Source: DATEEW01 sp035273665
Lineage (GTDB): Bacteria; Pseudomonadota; Gammaproteobacteria; Burkholderiales; SG8-39
Assembly: GCA_035273665.1 (NCBI GenBank)
Contig: DATEOW010000038.1
Location: 1-64,000, forward strand
Direction: 5' to 3'
Length of the DNA: 64,000 nucleotides
The number at the start of each line of letters is the position of its first letter. The first letter of the stretch is position 1. Both the position numbers and the translations under genes were made by a program. Below are positions 1 to 9,459 of the stretch, in pieces. The notes below the pieces were generated by a model. The model was not told the origin of the DNA, searched no databases, and saw only the letters and a program-made list of their open reading frames with translations.

Positions 1-342
1 TTTCAGGCCGAAGACGTCCATGCGGTTGCACAAGAAATCAAGGACGAGCTAGGGCCAGAACCCATGCTTTCTACGCCGCCGCAAGATCAGCCGCAGGATG
101 CGCAACACGCTGCGTTGGCGCGGATGCCCGGCGTAAACGATTTGAACATCGCTCAATTGCGTCACGCCGACAATGCGTCGCGCGTGAAACAACTCACCAG
201 CACTCACACGCTCTCGGCAATGGAAGAGCGGATCGGGCGCTTAGAGAAAACTTTGAATGCCGTGCTGGATTTGCTGCAGCGTCTTTCTCAGCCGTCGGCC
301 GACGGTAGCGCGAAAGCCAACGAGTCTTCGAGAAAACCATGA
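1..342 (+). CDS. C-terminal end of a probable XrtA-locus ATPase (5' truncated)
   Basis: An open frame runs from the first base of the window to a TGA at 340-342, so only the last 113 residues are visible. They are hydrophilic, with a Pro/Gln-rich stretch and a final amphipathic helix (heptad-like, residues about 80-100) that could be a coiled coil. No catalytic motif lies in this part. In XrtA/PEP-CTERM exopolysaccharide loci the gene just before wecB is usually an ExeA-like AAA ATPase, which is the reason for the call; that is inference from position. Its stop overlaps the wecB start (ATGA), indicating translational coupling. Confidence 0.5.
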   Translation, partial: FQAEDVHAVAQEIKDELGPEPMLSTPPQDQPQDAQHAALARMPGVNDLNIAQLRHADNASRVKQLTSTHTLSAMEERIGRLEKTLNAVLDLLQRLSQPSADGSAKANESSRKP

Positions 343-1502
343 ACGATCTGAGCCGAACCGCCGGTCCAATCGTTTGTGTGGTCGGTGCCCGTCCGAATTA
401 CATGAAAATGGCGCCGATCCTGCGCGCGTTTGCCGCGCACCCAGGGTTGCCCAAGGCGTTGCTCGTGCATACGGGCCAGCATTACGATGTCGCGATGAAC
501 GACCAGCTATTCGTCGATCTCAAGCTTCCGGCGCCGGACATTAATCTCGAAGTCGGTTCGGGGACTCACGCCGTGCAGACGGCCGAAGTGATGCGCCGCT
601 TTGAACCTGTGTTAGATGATTTGCAACCTTCCTGCGTTGTCGTAGTGGGTGATGTCAACTCCACGCTCGCCTGTAGTCTCGTCGCAAGCAAAAAAGGGAT
701 TGCAGTCATACATGTCGAAGCCGGGCTGCGAAGCAACGACCGCACAATGCCTGAAGAGATCAATCGTATTTTGACCGATCAGCTATCGGACCTGCTCTAT
801 ACCACCGAGCGTAGCGCGCAAGCCAACCTGGAGCGCGAAGGCATTCGGGCCGAGCGTATTGAATTCGTCGGTAACGTGATGATCGATTCCTTGCATGCGA
901 ATCGGGCCGCCTCAGTGCCGGCACGCAGCACGCTGCAAAGCGCGAAAGTAGGCACCGATCTTCTTGACCATCCAAAAGGATATGGGGTCGTTACCTTGCA
1001 TCGGCCATCAAATGTCGATCAACCTGAAACGCTAAGCGAAGTGCTCGGCATCCTGCGCGAGGTCAGCAATAAACTACCTTTGATTTGCGCGTTGCATCCG
1101 CGCACTCGGGCCAACATCGACCGCTTCGGATTGGGCGAAATGATTGCGGGCGCGAATTTCGCAATTCTGCCGCCGCAGGGATATCTTGAAATGCTGGGCC
1201 TTATGTCGGGTGCAACGGTGGTCCTAACCGACTCCGGCGGCATGCAGGAAGAAACAACCGCATTAGCGATCCCCTGCCTCACATTGCGCGAAAACACCGA
1301 AAGACCGATCACCATCGAGCAGGGAACGAACATGCTCGTGGGACGCGATCGCCGAATGATTCTCCAGGCGGTGGACGAGATTCTCCTAAGCGGCGGCAAA
1401 CGCGGCCGCGTTCCCGAGTTGTGGGACGGACATGCCGCGGATCGTATTGCTGCGCATCTCTCCAAATGGCTCGTGACTCGTCATGCAAAGGCGACCGTTT
1501 GA
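339..1502 (+). CDS. wecB: UDP-N-acetylglucosamine 2-epimerase (non-hydrolysing)
   Basis: Interconverts UDP-GlcNAc and UDP-ManNAc in the cytoplasm, supplying ManNAc-type sugars for the exopolysaccharide. The 387-residue length is normal for the family. Visible motifs are GARPNYMKMAPI near the N-terminus, HTGQHYD (44-50), GDVNS with Asp105, HVEAGLR with Glu127, Arg143 in the following PEEINR segment, TLHRPSNVD with His221, and the C-terminal LTDSGGMQEE and ENTERP segments that bind the UDP part. These match the catalytic and substrate residues of WecB/MnaA enzymes. The ATG overlaps the upstream stop by four bases and the next gene starts in its own stop (TGATG), so it sits inside a coupled operon. 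Later tviB/tviC-type genes (45044-47408) suggest several amino-sugar nucleotides are made here. Confidence 0.96.
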   Translation: MNDLSRTAGPIVCVVGARPNYMKMAPILRAFAAHPGLPKALLVHTGQHYDVAMNDQLFVDLKLPAPDINLEVGSGTHAVQTAEVMRRFEPVLDDLQPSCVVVVGDVNSTLACSLVASKKGIAVIHVEAGLRSNDRTMPEEINRILTDQLSDLLYTTERSAQANLEREGIRAERIEFVGNVMIDSLHANRAASVPARSTLQSAKVGTDLLDHPKGYGVVTLHRPSNVDQPETLSEVLGILREVSNKLPLICALHPRTRANIDRFGLGEMIAGANFAILPPQGYLEMLGLMSGATVVLTDSGGMQEETTALAIPCLTLRENTERPITIEQGTNMLVGRDRRMILQAVDEILLSGGKRGRVPELWDGHAADRIAAHLSKWLVTRHAKATV

Positions 1503-2350
1503 TGGGAACGCCCGCTAAGGTAGTTAATGCCTTCACTGTGGATGTGGAAGACTATTTCCAGGTGTCTGCCTTTGCCCCCTACATACCACGGAGCGACTGG
1601 GACCGTTTACCGTGCCGCGTGGAGCGCAATGTTGATCGCATCCTGGCGCTACTCAACGAAGCCGGCGCTAAAGCCACGTTCTTCACGCTCGGGTGGATTG
1701 CCGAACGTTACCCTCAGATTCCGCGCGCAATTGTTGCCGAGGGGCATGAACTTGCGAGCCATGGTTATGCTCACTTGCGTGCGAGCGACCAGAGCCGCGA
1801 AGAATTGCGCGAAGACATTGGGTCGGCGAAAAAAATTCTGGAAGATCTTGGCGGTCATGAAGTGAAAGGCTATCGCGCGCCGAGCTTCTCGATCAGTGAG
1901 CAGAACCTATGGGCTTTCGATTGCATTGCCGAGGCCGGTTATCGCTACAGCTCCAGCGTCTACCCGGTGCGTCATGACCATTATGGAATGCCCGACGCGC
2001 CGCGCTTCAGTTATCAATCGCGCACCGGACTCATGGAAGTGCCGGTGACCACGGTGCGTTTCTTCAATACCAATTTGCCTAGTGGTGGCGGCGGCTATTT
2101 CCGTCTGATGCCTTATGCAATGTCCCGTTGGTTGATTAAGCAAGTGAACGTCAGGGATGAAAAGCCGGCAATTTTTTACTTTCACCCTTGGGAACTCGAT
2201 CCAGCGCAACCGCGTATTCCCGGCGTCAACATGAAAACCCGTTTCCGCCACTACCTCAATTTGCATCGGACCGAGCGGCGCTTGCAGCGACTGTTGCGCG
2301 ATTTTTCTTGGGACCGTATGGATCGGGTTTTTCTCGAAAGCCGTGTATGA
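1502..2350 (+). CDS. XrtA-system polysaccharide deacetylase (DUF3473 type)
   Basis: A NodB-fold carbohydrate esterase of 282 residues, expected to remove acetyl groups from amino sugars of the exopolysaccharide or its lipid-linked repeat. The N-terminus NAFTVDVEDYFQV is characteristic of the deacetylases that accompany exosortase A. The metal site is visible as Asp14 and the HxxxH pair His87/His91 in ELASHGYAH, and the YRAPSFS segment near residue 125 is the next NodB motif. The C-terminal third, with FYFHPWELDP, is the DUF3473 extension. The chosen ATG at 1502 overlaps the wecB stop; an in-frame upstream start inside wecB would add 27 residues of unlike sequence and was rejected. No signal peptide is seen. 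Confidence 0.93.
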   Translation: MGTPAKVVNAFTVDVEDYFQVSAFAPYIPRSDWDRLPCRVERNVDRILALLNEAGAKATFFTLGWIAERYPQIPRAIVAEGHELASHGYAHLRASDQSREELREDIGSAKKILEDLGGHEVKGYRAPSFSISEQNLWAFDCIAEAGYRYSSSVYPVRHDHYGMPDAPRFSYQSRTGLMEVPVTTVRFFNTNLPSGGGGYFRLMPYAMSRWLIKQVNVRDEKPAIFYFHPWELDPAQPRIPGVNMKTRFRHYLNLHRTERRLQRLLRDFSWDRMDRVFLESRV

Positions 2351-3408
2351 AAGCGGGCGACGCGATTGTGGGCGCTGCAGGGTTGCGCGTACGGGGCTTT
2401 GAGGCGAAAGATACTGCGCGCTGGGATGCGTTTGTCGAGTGTTGCCCCTCCGCTAGCTTTTTTCACCGCAGTCCTTGGCGCAGCATTCTTGAAGATGTGC
2501 TCGGCCATCGCACCCATTATTTGATCGCCGAGCGAGACGATGCGGTTGTCGGCATTTTGCCGCTCGCCGAAATCAGAAGCCTATTGTTCGGCCACTCCTT
2601 GGTTTCTCTTCCATTCTGCGTATACGGCGGGGCCGCTGTCGTGGAGGACGCTGCTTTAAGGGCATTGCATGATCACGCGAAGGAACTGGGACAGCGTCTG
2701 GGCGTTAGCCACCTGGAACTTCGCGATCGTGAGCAACGGGAGAGCACATGGCCGCAACAGGATTTGTACGTCACCTTCCGCAAAGAAATTCTGCCGGACG
2801 TCGAGGCCAATATGTTGGCGATTCCGCGTAAGCAGCGCGCGATGGTGCGTAAAGGAATTAAGAATGGCCTTCTCAGCCATGTTGACGCGAACGTAGACCG
2901 TTTTTTCGCGCTCTACGCCGGAAATGTGCACCGGCACGGAACGCCCCCACTATCGAAGAAATACTTCAGAGCGTTGCAGCGAAGCTTTGGTGCGGATTGC
3001 GAAGTGCTCACCGTCACTGACGCTCAGGGCAGGCCCTTGTCCAGCGTGCTTAGTTTTTATTTTCGCGACGAAGTATTGCCTTATTACGCAGGCGACGATG
3101 AACGGGCGCGGGACCTTGCGGCAAACGATTTCAAGTATTGGGAGCTGATGCGGCGCGCATGTGAACGAGGGTGCCGCTTATTCGACTACGGACGCAGTAA
3201 ACGAGGGACGGGCTCTTTTGATTTCAAGAAGAACTGGGGCTTCGAACCGACGCCACTTGCATATGAATACTGCTTATATAAGGGCGACCAGGTTCCGCAG
3301 AACAATCCACTGAATCCGAAGTACCGCGCCTTCATCGCCTTATGGCAGCGTTTGCCGTTGCCGATTGTAAATGCCATTGGGCCGCATCTGGTTCGGCATC
3401 TCGGATGA
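2347..3408 (+). CDS. FemAB-related protein, XrtA/PEP-CTERM system
   Basis: A 353-residue GNAT-superfamily protein of the FemAB-like group found in exosortase A loci. Family members transfer an acyl or aminoacyl group; the substrate in EPS loci is unknown. The N-terminal half contains the FFHRSPWRSIL segment and a predicted acyl-binding fold; the C-terminal half holds LFDYGRSKRGTGSFDFKKNWGF, split here as LFDYGRSKRGTG and FDFKKNWGF, the diagnostic FemAB-EPS signature. The ATG at 2347 overlaps the deacetylase stop (ATGA). It is the first of three acyltransferase-like genes in the window; the others are on the minus strand at 24522 and 26505. Confidence 0.9.
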   Translation: MKAGDAIVGAAGLRVRGFEAKDTARWDAFVECCPSASFFHRSPWRSILEDVLGHRTHYLIAERDDAVVGILPLAEIRSLLFGHSLVSLPFCVYGGAAVVEDAALRALHDHAKELGQRLGVSHLELRDREQRESTWPQQDLYVTFRKEILPDVEANMLAIPRKQRAMVRKGIKNGLLSHVDANVDRFFALYAGNVHRHGTPPLSKKYFRALQRSFGADCEVLTVTDAQGRPLSSVLSFYFRDEVLPYYAGDDERARDLAANDFKYWELMRRACERGCRLFDYGRSKRGTGSFDFKKNWGFEPTPLAYEYCLYKGDQVPQNNPLNPKYRAFIALWQRLPLPIVNAIGPHLVRHLG

Positions 3409-3419
3409 GGGGCGCCGAA

Positions 3420-4670
3420 ATGCAACCGCTTTTGTTTTTAGCGCATCGGATTCCGTTTCCCCCGAACAAGGGCGACAAGCTCCGTTCCTATCGGCTCCTA
3501 CGTTATCTCGCCGAGCGATACCGGGTCTATCTGGGCAGTTTCATTGATGATCCCGCCGATACTGTGCATTTGGATGAACTGCGCCGCTTTTGCTCAGATT
3601 TGTATATTCCGAGTCTTTCACCGAGAGTGGCGCGCCTCGCATCGCTGCGCGGACTACTGACCGGGGAAGCGCTTAGCTTGACCTATTACCGGCATGGCGC
3701 TTTGGCAAAATGGGTGAGGCGCTGTGTGCGCGAACACGACATCAAGAAGGCCGTCGTGTTCTCCTCCGTCATGGCGCAGTATGTGCAGCCATTTCCGGAG
3801 CTCAAGCGTGTCGTGGACATGGTCGATGTCGATTCGGCCAAATGGACCGCTTATGCAGCAGAGCATCAATGGCCGATGTCTTGGCTGTACGCAAGGGAGG
3901 GCAAGCGGCTGCTCGCCTTCGAACGAGAAATGGCACTCGCTTCGGATGCGAGTTACCTCGTCACCGGCGCGGAAGTGAAGTTATTTGAAAGTCTGGCACC
4001 GGATGCGCGCGGACGCGTGCAGATCATGTCGAACGGCGTGGATGCGGCTTATTTTTCACCGGATGCGCGGCGCTCTTCGCCTTTCGAGCCTGGTATTGAA
4101 GCGCTCGTGTTTACAGGCGCCATGGATTACTGGCCGAATGTCGATGCCGTCGTGTGGTTCGCGGAAGAAATCTTACCGGCATTGCGCATCGTGCGACCAA
4201 CCATTCAATTTTTCGTCGTCGGAATGCGTCCCACCGCTGCCGTGCAGGCGCTCGGCAAACTGGAAGGCGTGACCGTGACAGGCGGCGTCCCGGATGTAAG
4301 ACCATATTTGCAGCACGCGCATCTGGTCGTGGCGCCTTTGCGCATCGCGCGGGGAGTTCAAAATAAGGTGCTGGAAGCGATGGCAATGGAAAAAGCCGTC
4401 ATCGCGTCGAAGGCCTGCGCTAGCGGCGTGGACGCTATCGAGGGTTTGGAATACGAAACGGCAGCGGACGCTGGCGGCTTCGTCGAAAAGACCTTGGCGT
4501 TGTTGAACGACGCTGCGCGCGTGGCAACAATCGGGCGTGCCGCACGAGCCCGTGTGCTCGCCGATTATGACTGGGACAAAAATCTATCGCCTATCCAGCA
4601 AGCCTTGAATGCGGGCGACGAAGTGCGCCCGTCTGCGAGGGTTGTACGCGCCATGGCGTCACCAGTTTGA
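3420..4670 (+). CDS. PEP-CTERM/EpsH1-associated glycosyltransferase (GT4)
   Basis: A cytoplasmic GT-B glycosyltransferase of about 416 residues. The N-terminus MQPLLFLAHRIPFPPNKGDK is the hallmark of the EpsH1-system sugar transferases, and the C-terminal half has the GT4 donor-binding region (VVAPLRIARGVQNKVLEAMA). The ATG at 3420 is preferred because GAGGGG lies 7 bases upstream and because homologous N-termini begin at this point. An ATG at 3405, overlapping the FemAB stop, would add five residues and is a fair alternative. It probably adds one sugar of the EPS repeat unit; the specificity cannot be read from sequence. Confidence 0.92.
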   Translation: MQPLLFLAHRIPFPPNKGDKLRSYRLLRYLAERYRVYLGSFIDDPADTVHLDELRRFCSDLYIPSLSPRVARLASLRGLLTGEALSLTYYRHGALAKWVRRCVREHDIKKAVVFSSVMAQYVQPFPELKRVVDMVDVDSAKWTAYAAEHQWPMSWLYAREGKRLLAFEREMALASDASYLVTGAEVKLFESLAPDARGRVQIMSNGVDAAYFSPDARRSSPFEPGIEALVFTGAMDYWPNVDAVVWFAEEILPALRIVRPTIQFFVVGMRPTAAVQALGKLEGVTVTGGVPDVRPYLQHAHLVVAPLRIARGVQNKVLEAMAMEKAVIASKACASGVDAIEGLEYETAADAGGFVEKTLALLNDAARVATIGRAARARVLADYDWDKNLSPIQQALNAGDEVRPSARVVRAMASPV

Positions 4671-4679
4671 ATTGACGCC

Positions 4680-6254
4680 ATGCATACCGATCCCCAATTC
4701 GTAGAAGCGCAACTAACGCGTAGACGGCCTATGTCGAACGCTTCCTCGGTGATCGCGATCATCGCGGCGTGCGCACTGTTTGTGTTTGGCTGGCATTGGC
4801 AGGTCAGCTACTCGATGGCACAAACCTGGTGGACTTCCGAGACTTACGCACACGGCATGCTGGTACTGCCGATTTTCTTCTACCTCGTCTGGCGGGTCCG
4901 CAATATTCTTACGGTGACAGAGTGCAAACCCTATCCTCCCGCTGCTGCGGCGATCGCGTTCGCTGGTTTCGTGCTGCTTGCAGGACAACTCGGAAGTGCG
5001 GTCGGCGTTACACAATTCGCAGTGGTCGCCATGCTGCCCCTGTCGATCTGGGCCTTATGCGGCACACGCATCATGCATGCGCTCGCTTTTCCGATGGTCT
5101 TCCTCTTTTTTATGGTGCCCTTCGGCGAGGTTCTTCTACCTTGGCTCATGACTTGGACCGCGGATTTCACCGTCGCTGCGCTGCGCATCACCGGCATTCC
5201 CGTTTATCGCGAAGGAATGAGCTTCATCATTCCCTCCGGCGCATGGTCCGTGGTGGAGGCCTGCAGTGGTTTGCGTTATCTCATCGCCGCGCTCATGGTC
5301 GGTTCCCTATACGCTTACCTCACCTATCGGACCAGGCGTCGTCGCCTAGTCTTTATAGGGCTGTCCGTCGTCGTGCCGATCATCGCCAATTGGCTGCGAG
5401 CGTACATGATCGTCATGCTCGGCCATTTTAGCGGCAACAAACTTGCCACCGGCGTGGACCATTTGATCTATGGCTGGGTATTCTTCGGCGCCATCATGTT
5501 ACTCATGTTTTCCATTGGCGGCCGCTGGCGCGAAGACCAGCGCCCCATCGACGCGGATAAAGTCGCCTTGCGTTTGCCTGCCGCGCCGCTTCCCTTCAGA
5601 GCAATCGGTTTCACCGCGATTTTTCTGCTCGCCTGCATGATTCCTTGGTCACCGGTTGCGACAGCGCTCAACGAACCGCTGGGCAATCAAGTCGCCTTGG
5701 AACCGATATCGACTAAGGGCGATTGGGCGGCTCGTTCAGGCACCTTGGCAGGGTGGCGCCCGGACTACGACAAACCGAGCGCGGAATTGCAGCAGGTATT
5801 CGATGGACCGAAGGGCGAAGTGGGTCTCTATATCGGTTACTACCGCGATCAATCGCAGGCCGCGGAACTCGTCAATATCAACAATGCGCTGGTCACGACG
5901 CGCAACCGTCGTTGGGATATCACCCACCGCGTCAGTGCATCGATGCCGGCTGGCGCGGCTGAGGTCGAGGCGCAGGGCGCCGCACTTCGCAGCGTGCAAC
6001 AGCAACGCTTATTCGCATGGCAGTGGTTCTGGGTCGATGGGCGGCTCACCGCCAATCGTTATATGGCCAAAGTCTATCTTGTGCTGGCGAAGCTACGTGG
6101 CCATGGGGACGATTCGGCGGTGGTAGTGATCTACGCACCGCACGCTGAATTCAGTACGGAACCGCCCGAAATCCTTACACAGTTCGCCGCAGAGATGGGC
6201 GACAACATTCAAGCACAGCTCACTGCCACCCAGCGAGCAGGAAAGGCACGCTGA
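4680..6254 (+). CDS. xrtA: Exosortase A fused to EpsI domain
   Basis: Inner-membrane cysteine transpeptidase-like enzyme that cleaves PEP-CTERM sorting signals. The first 290 residues or so form about eight membrane segments with the three exosortase catalytic residues: Cys195 in VVEACSGLRYL, Arg240 in NWLRAYMIV and His261 in GVDHLIYGW. The last 230 residues form a periplasmic EpsI-type (DUF3485) domain, which in many genomes is a separate gene. Placement between the EpsH1-type glycosyltransferase and the amidotransferase is the standard exosortase A order. ATG 4680 was taken as start; ATG 4731 (MSNASS) is possible and would remove 17 residues. No protein with a recognisable PEP-CTERM tail is encoded in this window, so its substrates lie elsewhere. 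Confidence 0.95.
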   Translation: MHTDPQFVEAQLTRRRPMSNASSVIAIIAACALFVFGWHWQVSYSMAQTWWTSETYAHGMLVLPIFFYLVWRVRNILTVTECKPYPPAAAAIAFAGFVLLAGQLGSAVGVTQFAVVAMLPLSIWALCGTRIMHALAFPMVFLFFMVPFGEVLLPWLMTWTADFTVAALRITGIPVYREGMSFIIPSGAWSVVEACSGLRYLIAALMVGSLYAYLTYRTRRRRLVFIGLSVVVPIIANWLRAYMIVMLGHFSGNKLATGVDHLIYGWVFFGAIMLLMFSIGGRWREDQRPIDADKVALRLPAAPLPFRAIGFTAIFLLACMIPWSPVATALNEPLGNQVALEPISTKGDWAARSGTLAGWRPDYDKPSAELQQVFDGPKGEVGLYIGYYRDQSQAAELVNINNALVTTRNRRWDITHRVSASMPAGAAEVEAQGAALRSVQQQRLFAWQWFWVDGRLTANRYMAKVYLVLAKLRGHGDDSAVVVIYAPHAEFSTEPPEILTQFAAEMGDNIQAQLTATQRAGKAR

Positions 6255-6255
6255 T

Positions 6256-8178
6256 ATGTGCGGTATCGCAGGCATCATTGACATAAAAACCAAGCGCGAA
6301 CTTCATCCAGGCGCGTTGGCATGCATGAACGCCGTCCAACACCATCGCGGCCCCGACGAAGGCGGCGTGCATATCGAACCCGGAGCGGGCCTCGCGCATC
6401 GACGGCTCTCGATCATCGACCTGTCTACCGGTCAGCAGCCCCTTTATAACGAGGACGGCAGCGTTGTCGTCGTATTCAACGGCGAAATTTACAACTATCA
6501 GGAATTGATCCCGGAGCTTCAAAAACTCGGCCACGTCTTCCGCACAAAAAGCGATACGGAAGTAATCGTGCACGCCTGGGAAGCTTGGGGCGAGGATTGC
6601 GTCAAACGATTCCGCGGCATGTTCGCCTTCGGATTATGGGACCGCAATCGCGAAACACTTTTCCTCGCCCGTGATCGTCTTGGTGTGAAGCCCCTGTACT
6701 ACGCCGTGTTGAATAGCGGCCTTGTCTTGTTCGGATCGGAATTGAAATCTTTGCTCGCGCAAGGCGATTTACCTCGCGAACTCGATCCGCTTGCAATCGA
6801 AGAATACTTCGCGTTGGGCTATGTGGCGGAGCCGCGTACGATTTTCCGCGGCGCGCAAAAGCTTTCGCCCGGGCATACCCTCACTTTTCGTCGTGGCGGG
6901 CCAATGCCGGTGCCACGCGAATATTGGGATGTTTCATTTCGCCCTAATGCAAGCATTAGCGACGAAGATGCGCAACATGAATTGATCGCAAGACTGCAAG
7001 AGTCCGTGCGGCTGCGCATGATTTCGGAAGTGCCGCTCGGGGCGTTTCTTTCCGGAGGTGTCGATTCGAGCGCAGTGGTCGCAATGATGGCGGGTCTTTC
7101 GAAGGAACCCGTCAACACATGCTCCATTTCCTTCGATGATCCTGCTTTCGACGAAACCCGTTTCGCGCAACAGGTGGCGGACCGCTACAACACGCGTCAC
7201 TATGTCGAACAGGTGAAAAGCGATGATTTCGGTCTGATCGACGAACTCGCGAAGTTATACGACGAACCCTACGCGGACAGTTCTGCGATTCCCACCTACC
7301 GCGTATGCCAGCTTGCGCGTAAGCACGTCACCGTCGCGCTGTCAGGCGATGGCGGCGACGAGAACTTTGGTGGTTACCGCCGGTACCGCATGCATCTTAT
7401 GGAAGAGCGGATGCGAGGAGCGTTGCCTTTATCATTCAGGCGTCCGATCTTCGGTCTATTGGGTCGCGTCTATCCCAAGGCCGATTGGGCGCCCCGCGCT
7501 TTTCGCGCGAAAAGCACTTTCGAAGCGCTGGCGCGGGATTCCGTCGAGGCTTATTTCACCGGCGTGTCCATTGTGCGCGACCGCGCCCGTCGAGCGCTCT
7601 TCAGCAATAACTTCCGTTCGCAACTCGGCGGCTATCAGGCATTGGAAGTGTTCCGCCGTCATGCGGCGCGTGCGCAGACCGATGATTCGCTTTCCATGTT
7701 GCAGTATTTGGATCTCAAGACTTATCTGGTTGGGGACATCAACACAAAAGTCGACCGGGCGAGCATGGCGCATTCGCTCGAAGTGCGGGAACCGCTGATG
7801 GATCATCACCTGGTCGAATGGCTCGCCACATTGCCGACCTCGCTTAAAGTGCGTGGCCAAGAGAGCAAATGGTTGCTGAAAAAATCAATGGAGCCCTATC
7901 TTCCCGCGGACATCATGTATCGACCGAAGATGGGGTTCGCTGTGCCGCTGGCCCGTTGGTTCCGCGGGCCTCTGAGAGAGCGCGTGCGTGAGAGCCTGCT
8001 CGGTGAACGTCTTGCCGATACGGGAATTTTCGATCAGAAGCAGCTGCGTCAGCTTGTCGAGCAGCATGAGTCCGGTATTCGAGACCACAGCTCCGCGCTG
8101 TGGACGGTGCTCATGTTTGAAAGCTTTTTACGCAATGTGATGGACGAGCAGCGCGTGCCCGTCCCGCAGGCGGCATAG
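6256..8178 (+). CDS. XrtA-associated asparagine synthase-like amidotransferase
   Basis: A 640-residue class II (Ntn) glutamine amidotransferase joined to an asparagine-synthetase ATP-pyrophosphatase domain. The N-terminus MCGIAGI leaves Cys2 as the nucleophile after Met removal. Further glutaminase motifs are NHRGPDEGG-like (HHRGPDEGG), FNGEIYN and the downstream SDTEVI. The synthetase domain has the PP-loop SGGVDSS from residue 266 and ALSGDGGDENFGGYRRY. It likely transfers ammonia from glutamine to a carboxyl group, for example a uronic acid of the polysaccharide, to form an amide. One base separates it from xrtA. It is the only one of three asparagine-synthase-like proteins in this window with a canonical Cys2. 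Confidence 0.93.
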   Translation: MCGIAGIIDIKTKRELHPGALACMNAVQHHRGPDEGGVHIEPGAGLAHRRLSIIDLSTGQQPLYNEDGSVVVVFNGEIYNYQELIPELQKLGHVFRTKSDTEVIVHAWEAWGEDCVKRFRGMFAFGLWDRNRETLFLARDRLGVKPLYYAVLNSGLVLFGSELKSLLAQGDLPRELDPLAIEEYFALGYVAEPRTIFRGAQKLSPGHTLTFRRGGPMPVPREYWDVSFRPNASISDEDAQHELIARLQESVRLRMISEVPLGAFLSGGVDSSAVVAMMAGLSKEPVNTCSISFDDPAFDETRFAQQVADRYNTRHYVEQVKSDDFGLIDELAKLYDEPYADSSAIPTYRVCQLARKHVTVALSGDGGDENFGGYRRYRMHLMEERMRGALPLSFRRPIFGLLGRVYPKADWAPRAFRAKSTFEALARDSVEAYFTGVSIVRDRARRALFSNNFRSQLGGYQALEVFRRHAARAQTDDSLSMLQYLDLKTYLVGDINTKVDRASMAHSLEVREPLMDHHLVEWLATLPTSLKVRGQESKWLLKKSMEPYLPADIMYRPKMGFAVPLARWFRGPLRERVRESLLGERLADTGIFDQKQLRQLVEQHESGIRDHSSALWTVLMFESFLRNVMDEQRVPVPQAA

Positions 8179-8181
8179 CCC

Positions 8182-9459
8182 ATGAACGCTATATCGCCGA
8201 TTAGGGACATGCCGCCGCAAACGGTTAAGGACGCGACGTTCAATGCGTTCAAGGTGCTGCACGTGCTCGATCATTCTGTGCCGATGCATAGCGGTTACAG
8301 TTTTAGAACGCTGTCCATACTTCGCGAGCAGCGCGCCCTCGGTTGGCAAACCTTTCATCTCACCAGTCCGAAGCATACCGCCGCGCAGATCGACCGCGAG
8401 CAGGCGGAAGGCATGGATTTTTATCGTACGCTTTGGCAACCCCGCGGATGGCGGAAGTTGCCCTTGCTCTGCCATCTCGCGCTGATGAATGCCACGACTG
8501 CGCGTCTGCGCTCGCTCGCTCTGCAATTGCGGCCGGATCTTTTACACGCGCATTCCCCTGCGTTGAACGCGCTGCCGGCTCTACGGGTCGGACGTGAATT
8601 GGGTATCCCTGTCGTCTATGAAGTAAGGGCCTTCTGGGAAGACGCGGCAGTGGACCACGGCACGGCGCGCGAAGGCGGTATTCGTTATCGATTGACCCGC
8701 GCATTTGAGACCTACGTCATGCGACGAGTTCAGCATGTGACAACCATCTGCGAAGGGTTGCGCCAGGACATCGTTGCGCGCGGCATTCCGGCCGATAAAG
8801 TCACCGTTATTCCTAACGCGGTTGATGTGGAGAAGTTTCAATTCGATCAACCCGGCGATCGAGCCTTACGCGCATCCCTAGGTTTAGAGGACGCGGTCGT
8901 TCTAGGTTTTATCGGCTCATTCTATGCCTATGAAGGGATCGACCTGTTGCTGAAAGCCGCACAACAGCTACGCCCCCGACATCCAAAGCTTCGCTTGCTA
9001 TTAGTGGGTGGTGGGCCGCAGGAAGCGGCATTGAAAGCGCAAGCCAAGCGGCTAGGCTTGGACGATTGCGTGCGCTTCGTCGGCCGCGTGCCGAACAACA
9101 AGGTGCAGGATTACTACAACCTCATCGATGTGCTGGTGTACGCACGCCATGCAATGCGACTCACCGAGTTGGTCACGCCGCTCAAGCCGCTGGAAGCCAT
9201 GGCGCAAGGCAAACTTTTCGTCGCCTCGGATGTCGGTGGCCATCGTGAGCTCGTCAAAGATCGCGTGACCGGTTATCTTTTCAAGGCGGGCGACGCGCAG
9301 CATTTGGCCGAGACGGTGGAAGAACTGCTTCGGCAGACCGAAGGATGGCCGGGGTTGCGCGCAGCGGGTCGGCAGCACGTTGAAACCGAGCGCAATTGGA
9401 AACGCAGCGTCGCACGCTATCAACAAGTGTTCGCGACCTTAACGGGACGAGCTGCTTGA
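8182..9459 (+). CDS. Glycosyltransferase, exosortase A system-associated (GT4)
   Basis: A 425-residue GT-B enzyme with the tell-tale segment VLHVLDHSVPMHSGYSFRT near residue 25 that marks the glycosyltransferase subfamily restricted to exosortase A loci. The C-terminal half has the GT4 features PNAVDVEKF, GFIGSFYAYEGIDLLL and the donor-site stretch LTELVTPLKPLEAMAQGK. It starts three bases after the amidotransferase stop and its TGA abuts the next ATG, so the operon is unbroken. The sugar donor and linkage are not deducible. Confidence 0.93.
   Translation: MNAISPIRDMPPQTVKDATFNAFKVLHVLDHSVPMHSGYSFRTLSILREQRALGWQTFHLTSPKHTAAQIDREQAEGMDFYRTLWQPRGWRKLPLLCHLALMNATTARLRSLALQLRPDLLHAHSPALNALPALRVGRELGIPVVYEVRAFWEDAAVDHGTAREGGIRYRLTRAFETYVMRRVQHVTTICEGLRQDIVARGIPADKVTVIPNAVDVEKFQFDQPGDRALRASLGLEDAVVLGFIGSFYAYEGIDLLLKAAQQLRPRHPKLRLLLVGGGPQEAALKAQAKRLGLDDCVRFVGRVPNNKVQDYYNLIDVLVYARHAMRLTELVTPLKPLEAMAQGKLFVASDVGGHRELVKDRVTGYLFKAGDAQHLAETVEELLRQTEGWPGLRAAGRQHVETERNWKRSVARYQQVFATLTGRAA

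Noticed and set aside
1421..1501. In-frame upstream extension of the deacetylase into wecB
   Set aside because: The extra 27 residues do not resemble deacetylase N-termini, and ATG 1502 makes the usual stop-start overlap.
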